From: Bacteriovoracaceae bacterium
Lineage (GTDB): Bacteria; Bdellovibrionota; Bacteriovoracia; Bacteriovoracales; Bacteriovoracaceae
Assembly: GCA_019752535.1 (NCBI GenBank)
Contig: JAIEMA010000049.1
Span: forward strand, 1 to 64,000
Length of the DNA stretch: 64,000 bases
Direction: 5' to 3'
Within the stretch, counting starts at the first letter, position 1; the number at the start of each line of letters is the position of its first letter. Below are positions 8,722 through 17,361 of this stretch, piece by piece. The notes below the pieces were generated by a model. That model searched no databases. It had not been told where the DNA came from and was given only the letters and a program-made list of their open reading frames with translations. The position numbers and the translations under genes are program-made.

Positions 8722-10191
8722 ATGTTTGTGAAGAAGTTCGAGGCAGACACTATTGATGAGGCGCTCAAAGCAGTTAAAGCTGAGTTGGGTCCTGATGCAA
8801 TAATCCTTAAAACGATCACTAATAAAGGTCTTAAAGGGGCTTTTAAAAAAAAGCGAATTGAAATTACAGCGGCTGTTTCCGAGAAAAATATCGAGAAGAA
8901 GGCCAAAGTGGATAAAGTTCTAAATAACGATCAAAAAAAAGATTTTTATTCTCGTGGAGCCAGCTCTCTTAAAGAAGCCATCGACGATTATGATCAAAGT
9001 CCCTCTGCTCCAGCTGGCTACGGCCATATGGGTCTTAACAAAGTAGTAAGTCAAATCTCTAGAAGCAAATCTTCTATCGCCGAAGCGGCGAAGAATACTT
9101 CAAACGCTCTTAAGCAGGGTCTTGATGATTTCCTAGGTGAAGAAGATGCCGTCATGGAAGATGACGCTCGTGATTTTCAGCCACAGACGCGAGTGGCAAA
9201 GCCAAAACCTACGGCTGCAAAAATCAATTTAGAAAATTCCTATAAAGCAGCTGCTACGCCAGCCCCTCAACAAGAAGTGCAAACAATATCTCCAGTCGCC
9301 AAAGAGCTTATTAATGAGCTTCGCCAAGAGATGCGCACTCAACAACATCGCATCGAAATCCTGGAGCAGAAGCTTCACGAAATGGGGCCAGCTGCCATAG
9401 CTGCAGCGAATGCGGATGCTCGTGGAGTTTATCAATTAAGAACAAGTCTCAAGGCCCTTGAGGTGGATGAGTCGATCATTATCGATCTCGTTCGTAAGGC
9501 GGCTTATGAGCTCTCAAAAGAAGAACTAGAGAATCCTGATGTGGTTTTTGAATTTGCTCTTCGTGAAATGACTCAATCAGTGAATGCGGCCCTTCCTCTT
9601 TTCTCGACAGAAGGCGAGGAGCCAGTGGTAACTGTTTTGCTTTCTGAGGCTGCGGCTGGACAGACAAGTATGTCCATGAAGATTGCCGTTTTAAAGAAAG
9701 ATGTAGAGATCGTTCAATTCTCAGCTGAGGGTGGGCATCAAGGCGGGGCAGAGTTTGCCGCTCAGGTATTTGGTCTAAAAGTGCATCGGGCACAGACTCA
9801 AGCCGAGATTATTCAGGCTACTCGTAAGAGTATAGAATCAGGTAAAAGCGTGATCGTTGATCTGCGCTTGGCCAATAGAATGCATGATGAGACTAAGAAA
9901 TTTATTGAGTCTTTACGCCGTGGGTTCCATCACGTGGAAGTGCTTATCACGATTTCTGCAATCCATGCTGAACTTTATAACCGTAAAATTCTTTCCCGTT
10001 ACAAGGAACTGGCCGACGGTCTTATAATATCTCATGTGGACTTGTGTCTCAATTTTGGAGCACTTTATAACGTTCACAGAGCTCACTCCAAGATTCCTTT
10101 AAAGTTTTTTGGGACAGGGCCAGTGGTACCAGACGATGTTGAATCGGCCACTGCAGAAAGAATCATGGCAGGGCTCTTTCAGTTAGGTTAG
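8722..10191 (+). CDS. flhF: FlhF-like protein with degenerate GTPase motifs
   Basis: FlhF is the SRP-type GTPase that marks the pole for flagellar assembly; this one has 489 residues. The N-terminal MFVKKFEADTIDEALKAVKAELGPDAII block and the position between flhA and flhG identify the family. The G domain is unlike any working GTPase: the Walker A site reads SEAAAGQT (308-315, Gln314 where Lys is expected), the DTAGR site reads DLRLA (380-384), and the TKLDE site reads SHVDL (437-441). GTP binding is probably lost, while the fold and the polar-marker role may remain. The frame is intact, so this is not a simple pseudogene. Confidence 0.88.
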   Translation: MFVKKFEADTIDEALKAVKAELGPDAIILKTITNKGLKGAFKKKRIEITAAVSEKNIEKKAKVDKVLNNDQKKDFYSRGASSLKEAIDDYDQSPSAPAGYGHMGLNKVVSQISRSKSSIAEAAKNTSNALKQGLDDFLGEEDAVMEDDARDFQPQTRVAKPKPTAAKINLENSYKAAATPAPQQEVQTISPVAKELINELRQEMRTQQHRIEILEQKLHEMGPAAIAAANADARGVYQLRTSLKALEVDESIIIDLVRKAAYELSKEELENPDVVFEFALREMTQSVNAALPLFSTEGEEPVVTVLLSEAAAGQTSMSMKIAVLKKDVEIVQFSAEGGHQGGAEFAAQVFGLKVHRAQTQAEIIQATRKSIESGKSVIVDLRLANRMHDETKKFIESLRRGFHHVEVLITISAIHAELYNRKILSRYKELADGLIISHVDLCLNFGALYNVHRAHSKIPLKFFGTGPVVPDDVESATAERIMAGLFQLG

Positions 10192-10212
10192 TTTTTAAAA
10201 TTTGATAAAGCG

Positions 10213-10231
10213 CTCTCCTAGGATGGGAGAG
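10213..10231 (+). other. flhF-flhG intergenic hairpin
   Basis: CTCTCC and GGAGAG form a 6-bp stem with a 7-base loop in the 67-base gap before flhG. No T run follows. It may be a processing or stability element, or chance. Confidence 0.3.
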
Positions 10232-10258
10232 TTCTGTTAGTGGACATACAGGAGGTAT

Positions 10259-11122
10259 ATGCAGAAGACTAGTGATTGGTTGATGTCATTTAGCACACGA
10301 CCACGTTCTAACACACGCCCCGCTCATCCCTTACAAAGAACATCTAGCTGTGTAAAAGTCTCCGTCACTGGTGGCAAGGGTGGTGTTGGTAAAACTTCTG
10401 TGGCCCTTCGCATGGCCCGTGAGCTTGGCGCCTTAGGACACAAAGTTCTTCTCATAGACTGTGATACAAATCTCTCAAACACGGCCATTAAGCTAGGTCT
10501 TCCTCTGGATGACATGTTTTGGAAGCTTCTCTCTGCTGAGAAAGAATTCAGCGAATGTGTAGTCAGAAGAGATGGCTATGATTTGCTTCCAGCTTGTAAC
10601 GGCAGCATCGATCTTTTTGAAAGCCGCCTTGCACTCGACGAAGTCATCATCGATATTGTGAGCTCTCATGAAGAGGAATACGATTGGATTCTTCTTGATT
10701 GCCCTGCAGGTCTTGATAGAGCAAGTCTTACGCTCAATGCTTGGTGTGACCACCGCGTGATCGTAGTGACTCCAGATAAAAGCTCAATCACAGACTCTTA
10801 CTCACTCGTAAAAATCCTTCAGACTCGTTATGGAATCAAAGAAAATCATCTTTTGGTGAACATGATTCAAAACGATCGTCAGTTTCAAAAGGTTGTTATG
10901 ACCTTGAGTGAAACAATTGAGAATTTCCTCGGATGCCGTACAAATGTGCTCGGTGGAATTCGCAAAGTGGATGTTTCTGCCGAGTCATTTGATACTTTTT
11001 TCCTCTCTGAACAAGGTTCGGAGTGGCATAAGAATTTTTTAAAGATCGTTCAACAGTTCGCCGAAAAATGGGGTGCCGGAAATGTTTCACGACGTCCGGC
11101 TTTGGAACAAGAAGTCCATTAA
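10259..11122 (+). CDS. flhG: FlhG (YlxH/FleN) MinD-like ATPase controlling flagellar number
   Basis: A ParA/MinD-family ATPase of 287 residues that limits flagellar number. The deviant Walker A motif GGKGGVGKTS lies at about residues 38-47, followed by LLIDCDTN and the switch II-like DWILLDCPAGLD. A perfect AGGAGG precedes the ATG. The N-terminal 30 residues are Ser/Thr/Arg-rich and lack the DQAxxLR motif with which FlhG normally activates FlhF. That fits the degenerate FlhF encoded just upstream. Confidence 0.93.
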   Translation: MQKTSDWLMSFSTRPRSNTRPAHPLQRTSSCVKVSVTGGKGGVGKTSVALRMARELGALGHKVLLIDCDTNLSNTAIKLGLPLDDMFWKLLSAEKEFSECVVRRDGYDLLPACNGSIDLFESRLALDEVIIDIVSSHEEEYDWILLDCPAGLDRASLTLNAWCDHRVIVVTPDKSSITDSYSLVKILQTRYGIKENHLLVNMIQNDRQFQKVVMTLSETIENFLGCRTNVLGGIRKVDVSAESFDTFFLSEQGSEWHKNFLKIVQQFAEKWGAGNVSRRPALEQEVH

Positions 11123-11147
11123 GACCCCTCGCTAAGGAGCAGCGCCC

Positions 11148-11936
11148 ATGTCGTCACTGACGAGCAAATTGAAGAACCTCAAAGATTACCGTAGCACTGT
11201 TGAGCCGAAGGTGAAGGACGAGATCATTCTCGAGTACGCACCATTGGTTAAATATATTGCTCAAAAAATCGCTTCTCGCTTGCCTTCAAACATCGAGCTA
11301 GATGATTTGATGTCTTGTGGTGTGATTGGGCTCATGGACGCGATCGAAAAGTTCGATCCAAGCCGTGATAATAAATTTAAAACTTATGCTGAATTCCGAA
11401 TCCGTGGCGCTATTCTCGATGAGCTCCGCTCACAGGATTGGGTTCCACGTTCAGTTCGTGAGAAAGCGAAGCAAGTCGAGCGCGCATACGCGAAGCTTGA
11501 TAAAGAACTTGGTCGTCCAGCGACTGATGAAGAAATGTGTGTTGAACTTCAATGCAATATGGATGAGTTTCATGATTTGATCAATAAATCAAAGTCAGTT
11601 TCTCTCTTAAACATTGATGACACGGCTTCAATGGGTCGTGGAGACAAGAAGTTAATGTCGAATTTAATGGAAAATAGCCGCTCAGCGAATCCATTTTCGG
11701 CCGTTAACTACAAGCGCTCACAAGATTTAATCAAAGAAGGCATTAAGACTCTTCCCGAGAAGCAACGTCTCGTGTTGTCACTTTACTACTTTGAAGACTT
11801 GAACCTAAAGGAAATTGGTCAGGTTCTAGATGTCACTGAGTCTCGAGTGTCTCAACTTCACACTCAAGCCATCTTGAAACTTAAGGCCCGTCTTCGTACG
11901 CAGTTCGATAGTCACGAAGATTTAGCGGCTAGCTAA
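11148..11936 (+). CDS. fliA: Flagellar RNA polymerase sigma factor FliA (sigma-28)
   Basis: A sigma-70-family factor of 262 residues. Region 2 (LVKYIAQKIASRLP, DLMSCGVIGLMDAIEKFDP, TYAEFRIRGAILDELR) leads into the FliA-typical DWVPRSVREKAK, then region 3. The region 4 helix-turn-helix is LKEIGQVLDVTESRVSQLH. It directs late flagellar genes. It is the last gene of the flagellar unit and is followed by a terminator. No anti-sigma factor FlgM is seen nearby. Confidence 0.95.
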   Translation: MSSLTSKLKNLKDYRSTVEPKVKDEIILEYAPLVKYIAQKIASRLPSNIELDDLMSCGVIGLMDAIEKFDPSRDNKFKTYAEFRIRGAILDELRSQDWVPRSVREKAKQVERAYAKLDKELGRPATDEEMCVELQCNMDEFHDLINKSKSVSLLNIDDTASMGRGDKKLMSNLMENSRSANPFSAVNYKRSQDLIKEGIKTLPEKQRLVLSLYYFEDLNLKEIGQVLDVTESRVSQLHTQAILKLKARLRTQFDSHEDLAAS

Positions 11937-11961
11937 CAGATACATCCATAAATAAAAATGA

Positions 11962-11990
11962 AACCCAGGCTTAGTCCTGGGTTTTCATTT
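11962..11990 (+). terminator. Terminator of the flagellar operon
   Basis: An AACCCAGG/CCTGGGTT stem with loop CTTAGT is followed by TTCATTTT, 25 bases after the fliA stop. Confidence 0.9.
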
Positions 11991-12039
11991 TGTGCGTAAT
12001 TTTTCATAATGAACTAAGGTCTTTATCAAAAAGGTTCAT

Positions 12040-14337
12040 ATGGAAGCGCGTTCAATGAAAGTGACTCAAATGGCGACTCATCTGCTGCTAGCGACTTCGA
12101 TTGCTGGTCTCATGTTTGTTGGCTGGGAGCTGTCTGAATCCATTAAACAAAAAGATCAGTTGGTAGAAACTCAAAGTAAGGCAAGATCGAGGATTGAGCA
12201 ACTCAAAGAGAAGAATCCTTTTGTCGCAATCGATAAATCTCTCAGTAAGGTTCAAACAACAGAAGCTCTTGATCGACTCTCAAAGCTTGATCAAAACATC
12301 TCTCAACTTGAAAAACAACTTGATATCAAACGCAGTGAAGAGATCACAAACATTTTCATTAAATTCAAAAATGCCATTCAAGACTCAAAAAATTTATCTC
12401 GTCCAGATGAACTACTTTCTACCATTAGCGACAAAGTCGATCATCTTATTGGCCTCGCAAAAACTCGTAAATGGCAAAATATTGCACGCATCAGTTCAAG
12501 AATTGAGTCTCGCTTGGTTCAACTCAGATCAAGCCAGAAAGTGGAGTCTCCATTAGTCAAATACATGGAGAGTGATCTTCTTGGTCTCACTCAACTCGTA
12601 AAAACTTCAACATTGGATGAATCGGACAAGGGCTCACTTTTAAATCAATTAGAGGGGATTCGCCAAGAACTCTCAATGTTACTTGATCTCCACCAAAGTC
12701 GCAGAGGTTCTGGTGAGCATCTCCAGAATGCTCAAGAGGCGCTAGGACACTGGATTGCGAAAGCAGAGCTTGCAATAGGCACTCTTGATTTTAGAGCGCA
12801 ATCAAAAGTGGATACTTCAATTAATCATTTCTGGATTCTTACTTCATTTCTTTTTGTGGGATGGATTCTTGTAGGCATGTTGTGGACGATGGCGCGTCGA
12901 TCACAAAAGCATTTGAATGATCAAAATATTATTGAGCTTCTCACTCTAAGCGTCTTAGGTGAGAGTCCGTCATGGAAGAAATTTGTCGGAAGCTCGAGAA
13001 TTGATGAAGTCAGCCGAACGCTGAATGTAATCAAAAAAAGAATGAGTCTTGGAGAGAATTTTCAAGAAGCGATGCCGTTTGGATCTCTTCTGGTTGATGA
13101 TAAATCCAATCTTATTTGGGGCAATGAGCTCTTCTGTGAGCAATTTTCGATAGAGGCTCAAGACCTTGAAGATGAGTTTATTAATTGGACTCAAATCAAG
13201 AGCAGAATTTCGGGTGTGGATATTGATCCTATAGAGTTTGCCATCTCAGAGATGCAACCCGGAACCTGGCAGATTCAACTTCAAATGGAAGATGGTGTTT
13301 CTATTCCACTCGAAATGCATGTCACACCAATAGAACACAAAGCCTCTCGTAAAGTTCTTGTCATTTTCTACCCACTGGCGATGATGAAAGAAACGATTCA
13401 AACTCAAGCTCGTATTATAATGGAACCTGTTCGTCTTGCTTTAGATGCTTTAGAGAAAGAAGATTGGGGCTTAGAGGTAGAGGAGCGACTTGCTCCACAG
13501 TGGAGACAGGTGGGGCTTGGGGAAGATTGGGAGAAGCTGAGCCGTTCTATCTACAGAATGAATCAGGCGAGAAATGATTTATTCAATCATATGACTCAAA
13601 TTGAAAATGAGAACCACGATTATCTGAAAACAATTAAGGATCTCTCAGTCGGTGTTGAAGAGAGAATCTCTGGTTTAAAAAATCAAATGAGTTCTTTAAA
13701 AGAGATGAGAGATTGTCTCGTTTCAATTGACCAGCTCAATAATGATTTAGTGCTTGAACACTCTTCGCTGGTCACTGAAGCAAGAACTTTTGTTAAAAAA
13801 CATGACTATCTCGTTGAAGCCTCAAGGTCTCTGGGTGAGAGACTAACTCAGGCCAAAGAAGCTGCAAGCGCGATAGAAAAATGCAAGCAAGAGTATAAAG
13901 AGGGCAAGCTAGAAATCCAGCTGACTAAGCAGTTAATGGTGACACTCCATAATAAATTTTTAAACACTATCCCTGATATGAGCGAGAAAGCGGAAGTCAT
14001 TGCTTCGGAAATGAAAGAAGCACTCATGCGCTTGGATCGTGCGACTCAAAGTCTAGAGACAAGACTCTCAAGCTTGGATATTCAAATCACAAAACTTGCT
14101 ATGAATTTTGCGGGTCCTATTCCAGATATCGAAAAAGTGACGGGCGCCCTAGATTTAAATGTTCATGAAAGAGTGGCCAGAGAGATCCAGGTGGCGATTC
14201 AAGAAGATCAAGACCTTGTGATTCAGCACTTGAAAAAAATTGTGGATGACTTGAAACAAGATTCTCAAGCCATGGGGGATTTAATCAAGTCGACCCACGA
14301 GATCTCAGTTGATCCATCATCAGCTTCGATTGGATGA
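12040..14337 (+). CDS. Two-TM membrane protein with PAS-like and long coiled-coil regions
   Basis: Not a named family that I recognise; 765 residues. Membrane helices at about 13-32 and 263-284 enclose a helical extracytoplasmic domain. A PAS-like domain follows at about 345-450 (FGSLLVDDKSNLIWGNELF...), and the last 250 residues are heptad-rich coiled coil. Topology resembles chemoreceptors, but the conserved MCP hairpin tip is absent, and there are no kinase or GGDEF motifs. It lies directly after fliA behind a terminator. Its final bases overlap the next ATG, so the two are co-translated. Confidence 0.8.
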   Translation: MEARSMKVTQMATHLLLATSIAGLMFVGWELSESIKQKDQLVETQSKARSRIEQLKEKNPFVAIDKSLSKVQTTEALDRLSKLDQNISQLEKQLDIKRSEEITNIFIKFKNAIQDSKNLSRPDELLSTISDKVDHLIGLAKTRKWQNIARISSRIESRLVQLRSSQKVESPLVKYMESDLLGLTQLVKTSTLDESDKGSLLNQLEGIRQELSMLLDLHQSRRGSGEHLQNAQEALGHWIAKAELAIGTLDFRAQSKVDTSINHFWILTSFLFVGWILVGMLWTMARRSQKHLNDQNIIELLTLSVLGESPSWKKFVGSSRIDEVSRTLNVIKKRMSLGENFQEAMPFGSLLVDDKSNLIWGNELFCEQFSIEAQDLEDEFINWTQIKSRISGVDIDPIEFAISEMQPGTWQIQLQMEDGVSIPLEMHVTPIEHKASRKVLVIFYPLAMMKETIQTQARIIMEPVRLALDALEKEDWGLEVEERLAPQWRQVGLGEDWEKLSRSIYRMNQARNDLFNHMTQIENENHDYLKTIKDLSVGVEERISGLKNQMSSLKEMRDCLVSIDQLNNDLVLEHSSLVTEARTFVKKHDYLVEASRSLGERLTQAKEAASAIEKCKQEYKEGKLEIQLTKQLMVTLHNKFLNTIPDMSEKAEVIASEMKEALMRLDRATQSLETRLSSLDIQITKLAMNFAGPIPDIEKVTGALDLNVHERVAREIQVAIQEDQDLVIQHLKKIVDDLKQDSQAMGDLIKSTHEISVDPSSASIG

Positions 14338-15167
14338 GAAATTACACAATTAAAGCCACGACACCTGATGAACGCTTAGGTGAAGCGCTGACACGAGTGA
14401 CTAAGCTTAAAGGTGATCTCATCGCTAGAATGCTAGAGTGTGGAGCTGTCCAAATTCGATTTAGGGCAAAGGGGCCGTGGGAGAGAGTACGAGACCCAAG
14501 GATTAAATTAGATAAAACTGATGTAATTAAGGCCTGCCTGGATGAAAGAGTTTTATCAATCCCCGCCTTTACTGATGTTCAGGTGATTGCAGAAAATAAA
14601 AATTATGGCGTTTATGTGAAGCCTGCTGGAGTGATGGCGCAGGGGACGGATGCAGGTGATCACTGCACTTTATTATATGCTGTTAATAAGTTGGGAAAAC
14701 AATCCTTTCCTGTTCACAGACTTGATCGTGAAACGGAGGGACTAATGCTGGTGGCTTTTAACTCGCAAGCCGCCGCAAAATTGTCTCAACTATTTCAGCT
14801 CCAAAAAGTTCATAAGACTTATCTCGCAATCGTGGCGGGTGAGACTTCTTATTTAGGAGTAGGCACGCAAGGTAGTATAAATGAGCCCCTAGATAGAAAG
14901 AGTGCTGAAACTCAGTACAACGTTTTGCAAGAGCTTGAAGATTCAAGGCTTTTGGTCGAACTTAAACCCCTGACAGGCCGGCTTCATCAGATTAGAAGAC
15001 ATCTAGAGCTCATCGATTGTGGGGTATGGGGTGATCCTAAGTATGGGAAAAGAAATAAAAATCGTGAGGGCATGAAGCTCGCTGCGACTGAGTTAAGATT
15101 CGTTGACCCATGGTCTTTGGATGAAATCGTCTATCGCTATAAGGCCAGCTTTTCGCCTAAAGCCTGA
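14334..15167 (+). CDS. RluA-family pseudouridine synthase
   Basis: Converts uridine to pseudouridine in RNA, 277 residues. The catalytic motif HRLDRETEGLMLVA contains the essential Asp, and the family blocks YGVYVKPAGVMAQGT, KTYLAIVAG and LTGRLHQIRRHL are present. The N-terminal 70 residues look like an S4-type RNA-binding segment. The ATG overlaps the stop of the preceding gene. The exact target (rRNA or tRNA site) cannot be told from sequence alone. Confidence 0.9.
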   Translation: MRNYTIKATTPDERLGEALTRVTKLKGDLIARMLECGAVQIRFRAKGPWERVRDPRIKLDKTDVIKACLDERVLSIPAFTDVQVIAENKNYGVYVKPAGVMAQGTDAGDHCTLLYAVNKLGKQSFPVHRLDRETEGLMLVAFNSQAAAKLSQLFQLQKVHKTYLAIVAGETSYLGVGTQGSINEPLDRKSAETQYNVLQELEDSRLLVELKPLTGRLHQIRRHLELIDCGVWGDPKYGKRNKNREGMKLAATELRFVDPWSLDEIVYRYKASFSPKA

Positions 15168-15210
15168 AACTTTTACCCCATTTCTCTTTATTTACGCATC
15201 CGTTTCTCAA

Positions 15211-15238
15211 GAAAGCTTATGATGGCGGCAACCGATAA
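15211..15238 (+). promoter_or_regulatory. Candidate sigma-28 (FliA) promoter
   Basis: GAAAGCTT, 12 bases, then ACCGATAA compares with the enteric FliA consensus TAAAGTTT-N11-GCCGATAA: six and seven of eight positions match. A start about seven bases downstream would leave only a very short leader before the GGAG site, which weakens the case. Confidence 0.3.
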
Positions 15239-15253
15239 TTTTTGGAGCCCCAT

Positions 15254-16726
15254 ATGCGTAATTTGAAACGCCACATGTTGACCGTATGCTTGAGCGGATT
15301 AGCTTCATTCTCTACTTTTGCAGGGATGTCTGATGAGGCCTTAACCTCAAGACTGACGGAGCTTGAGAGCTATAGAAATAATGGGCTAGACCTTGATGCT
15401 CTTACTCGTGAAGCTTCATATGAGAGACTCGATCTCAATTTAGAAAAGCGTGCTTGGATTGAGTCACAAATCATTGTGCAAAATATCCGCGCCGCAGTTC
15501 TTAGAGGTTATGATGCAGCACTTGAGCAAACTGGCAGTGTCGATGGAGCAGCAAAACTAGTTAGGGCCAATATGGATAAGGACATGAACCTTATCGCACC
15601 AGAGCTTCGTGATGATATTCGCACTATCGTAGAAGATGTTTTAAAAAATCCAAATCCTACAAACGCTGATCTCGCTGTTTCTGATACTCTTTTGAATTCC
15701 ATGTCTCAGAGAAGTGTTGAGCGCATGCAAGTTCTCCTACAGGGCGCTCAAAATATCAGTGAAATTAAAGAGCTAAGTTCTGATCGTAAGGGACAAGTAG
15801 AGCATAACACCACATCTGCATTAGTATCTGCTCTAGCAGATGATCAAAGTGAATCAGAGCGCTGGGTTTCGACGGCTAATATGTCGGCGCGTTCGGGAGT
15901 GACAAGAGGAAGCGAGGAAGAATTCTCAGCTCAAGTCTCAGCTGAATTCTTAGGAGTTCAAGTCGCTGCTGGACCTGTTTTTAAATTTAAAAAATATATT
16001 TCATCCTACGTTGATATGAAGGGTGAGGGCCTGTATCCAATCTTCGATGCTCAGGGGAAATTTGATGTCGTTTTAAGAGATTCATTAGGTCGTCCACGCA
16101 AAGGACGTCGCTTTATGATGTTCACTTGCGAACTTGAAAGCAACGTTGAAAGTGAAACGGCTATCAAGGGTGGATTTAAGGTCATGGGGATTGGGGGAGA
16201 AGGAAATGTCCTTCAGAAATTTACCAGTAATGTGAACTTCTCTTCTCGTCGTGTTTTAGTTCCTGATTCTATCGATAACCGAGAAGCCACAGTAGGCGTT
16301 CTCGCTAAAATTTGTCACAACGACTTTATGAAAGCGAGAGCGACCAATGGACGCACGATTAAGCAGAATCTTGATATCATGACTAAAAACCTTGCTTCGG
16401 CTCTGGTTTATGTGAATCCAGCTCTTAAGTGTCTTAGAGACTCTCACTGTAATAATTGGTTCAACAAAGAAGTCATCTGGATGCACAAAGTAAATACGAC
16501 TCCAGTCTGTGTCCAAGAAAAAAACAATCCAAGTCTAATGACTTGTCAGCTTCGTGGTATTCAGAAAGCAGCTTGTTCCGTTTATCAAGAGGGCAAGCGC
16601 GTCTCAAGTGGAATGTTTGAATACACCTGTAAGACTGGTTATCGCTGTGTGATTACTCATAGAGGTGGTTGGTTCCAGAATTGGGAACTGTGGGATCCAT
16701 GGCGTGCTGAGTGTCGCAAAAATTAA
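15254..16726 (+). CDS. Secreted protein of unknown function with Cys-containing C-terminus
   Basis: Not recognised; 490 residues. The ATG at 15254 is chosen because GGAG lies seven bases upstream, and it opens a clean signal peptide (RNLKRHMLTVCLSGLASFST, then FAG). Residues 25-200 are charged and helical, and about 205-360 are beta-rich. The last 100 residues hold nine Cys in C-x4-C-like spacing (KCLRDSHC, TCKTGYRC), suggesting an extracytoplasmic disulfide-bonded domain. It stands alone between rluA-like and coaE genes, possibly under FliA control. Confidence 0.78.
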   Translation: MRNLKRHMLTVCLSGLASFSTFAGMSDEALTSRLTELESYRNNGLDLDALTREASYERLDLNLEKRAWIESQIIVQNIRAAVLRGYDAALEQTGSVDGAAKLVRANMDKDMNLIAPELRDDIRTIVEDVLKNPNPTNADLAVSDTLLNSMSQRSVERMQVLLQGAQNISEIKELSSDRKGQVEHNTTSALVSALADDQSESERWVSTANMSARSGVTRGSEEEFSAQVSAEFLGVQVAAGPVFKFKKYISSYVDMKGEGLYPIFDAQGKFDVVLRDSLGRPRKGRRFMMFTCELESNVESETAIKGGFKVMGIGGEGNVLQKFTSNVNFSSRRVLVPDSIDNREATVGVLAKICHNDFMKARATNGRTIKQNLDIMTKNLASALVYVNPALKCLRDSHCNNWFNKEVIWMHKVNTTPVCVQEKNNPSLMTCQLRGIQKAACSVYQEGKRVSSGMFEYTCKTGYRCVITHRGGWFQNWELWDPWRAECRKN

Positions 16727-17361
16727 TTTGTAATTAACGTCTCCCAAAGTTGCTCAAGAGCTTTGGGAGAAATTTCTTTGGAATTATCAAAAACAATATC
16801 CGCTTTGATTTTCTTTTCATCGATTGAGATTTGATCAGAAATAATTTTTTCGGCCAGTTGCTCATCTGTTTGCGGATCTCTAATTAACAATCTTCTTTTT
16901 TGCTCTTCTCGGCTAATCCAAGAAACAATAATGACATCAAACTTCTCTTCTAGTTTTCTCTCAAAGAGAAGCGGGATCTCGTAGATTAGCCATGGAATTT
17001 CTTTAAATTGAGCTTCTGCCTCTTGAAATGCATGAGGGAGCCCTTTGTAAAGAAAGGTCTCCAGCTCATTTTTAAAGGTCGCATCACTAAAAACTTTTTG
17101 CCTAAGAGTTTTAAAACAAACTTGTTCTTCTTTTACGGCCTGTGAGGCATGAAGCTTAAGCCAGTCAAGAGTAGATTTTTTTTTGTAGATTTCTTTAATC
17201 AGTTGATCGGCACTAATAGTGGGGATTTTTTTAGTTTTAAAAAAATCAAGCAGGGTGGACTTACCAGAGGCAATGCCGCCGGTGAGTGCAATCACAGGGT
17301 AGGGCCTATGATAGAGCCTCTCTTTGGGAGAAAGTTTTATCCATTGATCAGCTAGTTTCAT
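16723..17361 (-). CDS. coaE: Dephospho-CoA kinase
   Basis: Phosphorylates dephospho-CoA in the last step of coenzyme A synthesis; 212 residues. The P-loop GGIASGKST is at about residues 28-36, with ISADQLIKEIY and the lid region (SREEQKRRLLIRDPQTDEQ) following. There is an extra N-terminal stretch of about 20 residues before the first strand. The ATG overlaps the mazG stop in an ATGA junction, so the two genes are coupled. Its 3' end overlaps the preceding plus-strand gene by four bases. Confidence 0.95.
   Translation of the reverse strand: MKLADQWIKLSPKERLYHRPYPVIALTGGIASGKSTLLDFFKTKKIPTISADQLIKEIYKKKSTLDWLKLHASQAVKEEQVCFKTLRQKVFSDATFKNELETFLYKGLPHAFQEAEAQFKEIPWLIYEIPLLFERKLEEKFDVIIVSWISREEQKRRLLIRDPQTDEQLAEKIISDQISIDEKKIKADIVFDNSKEISPKALEQLWETLITN

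Noticed and set aside
12040-14337. Methyl-accepting chemotaxis protein
   Set aside because: Topology fits, but the highly conserved signalling hairpin tip is absent.
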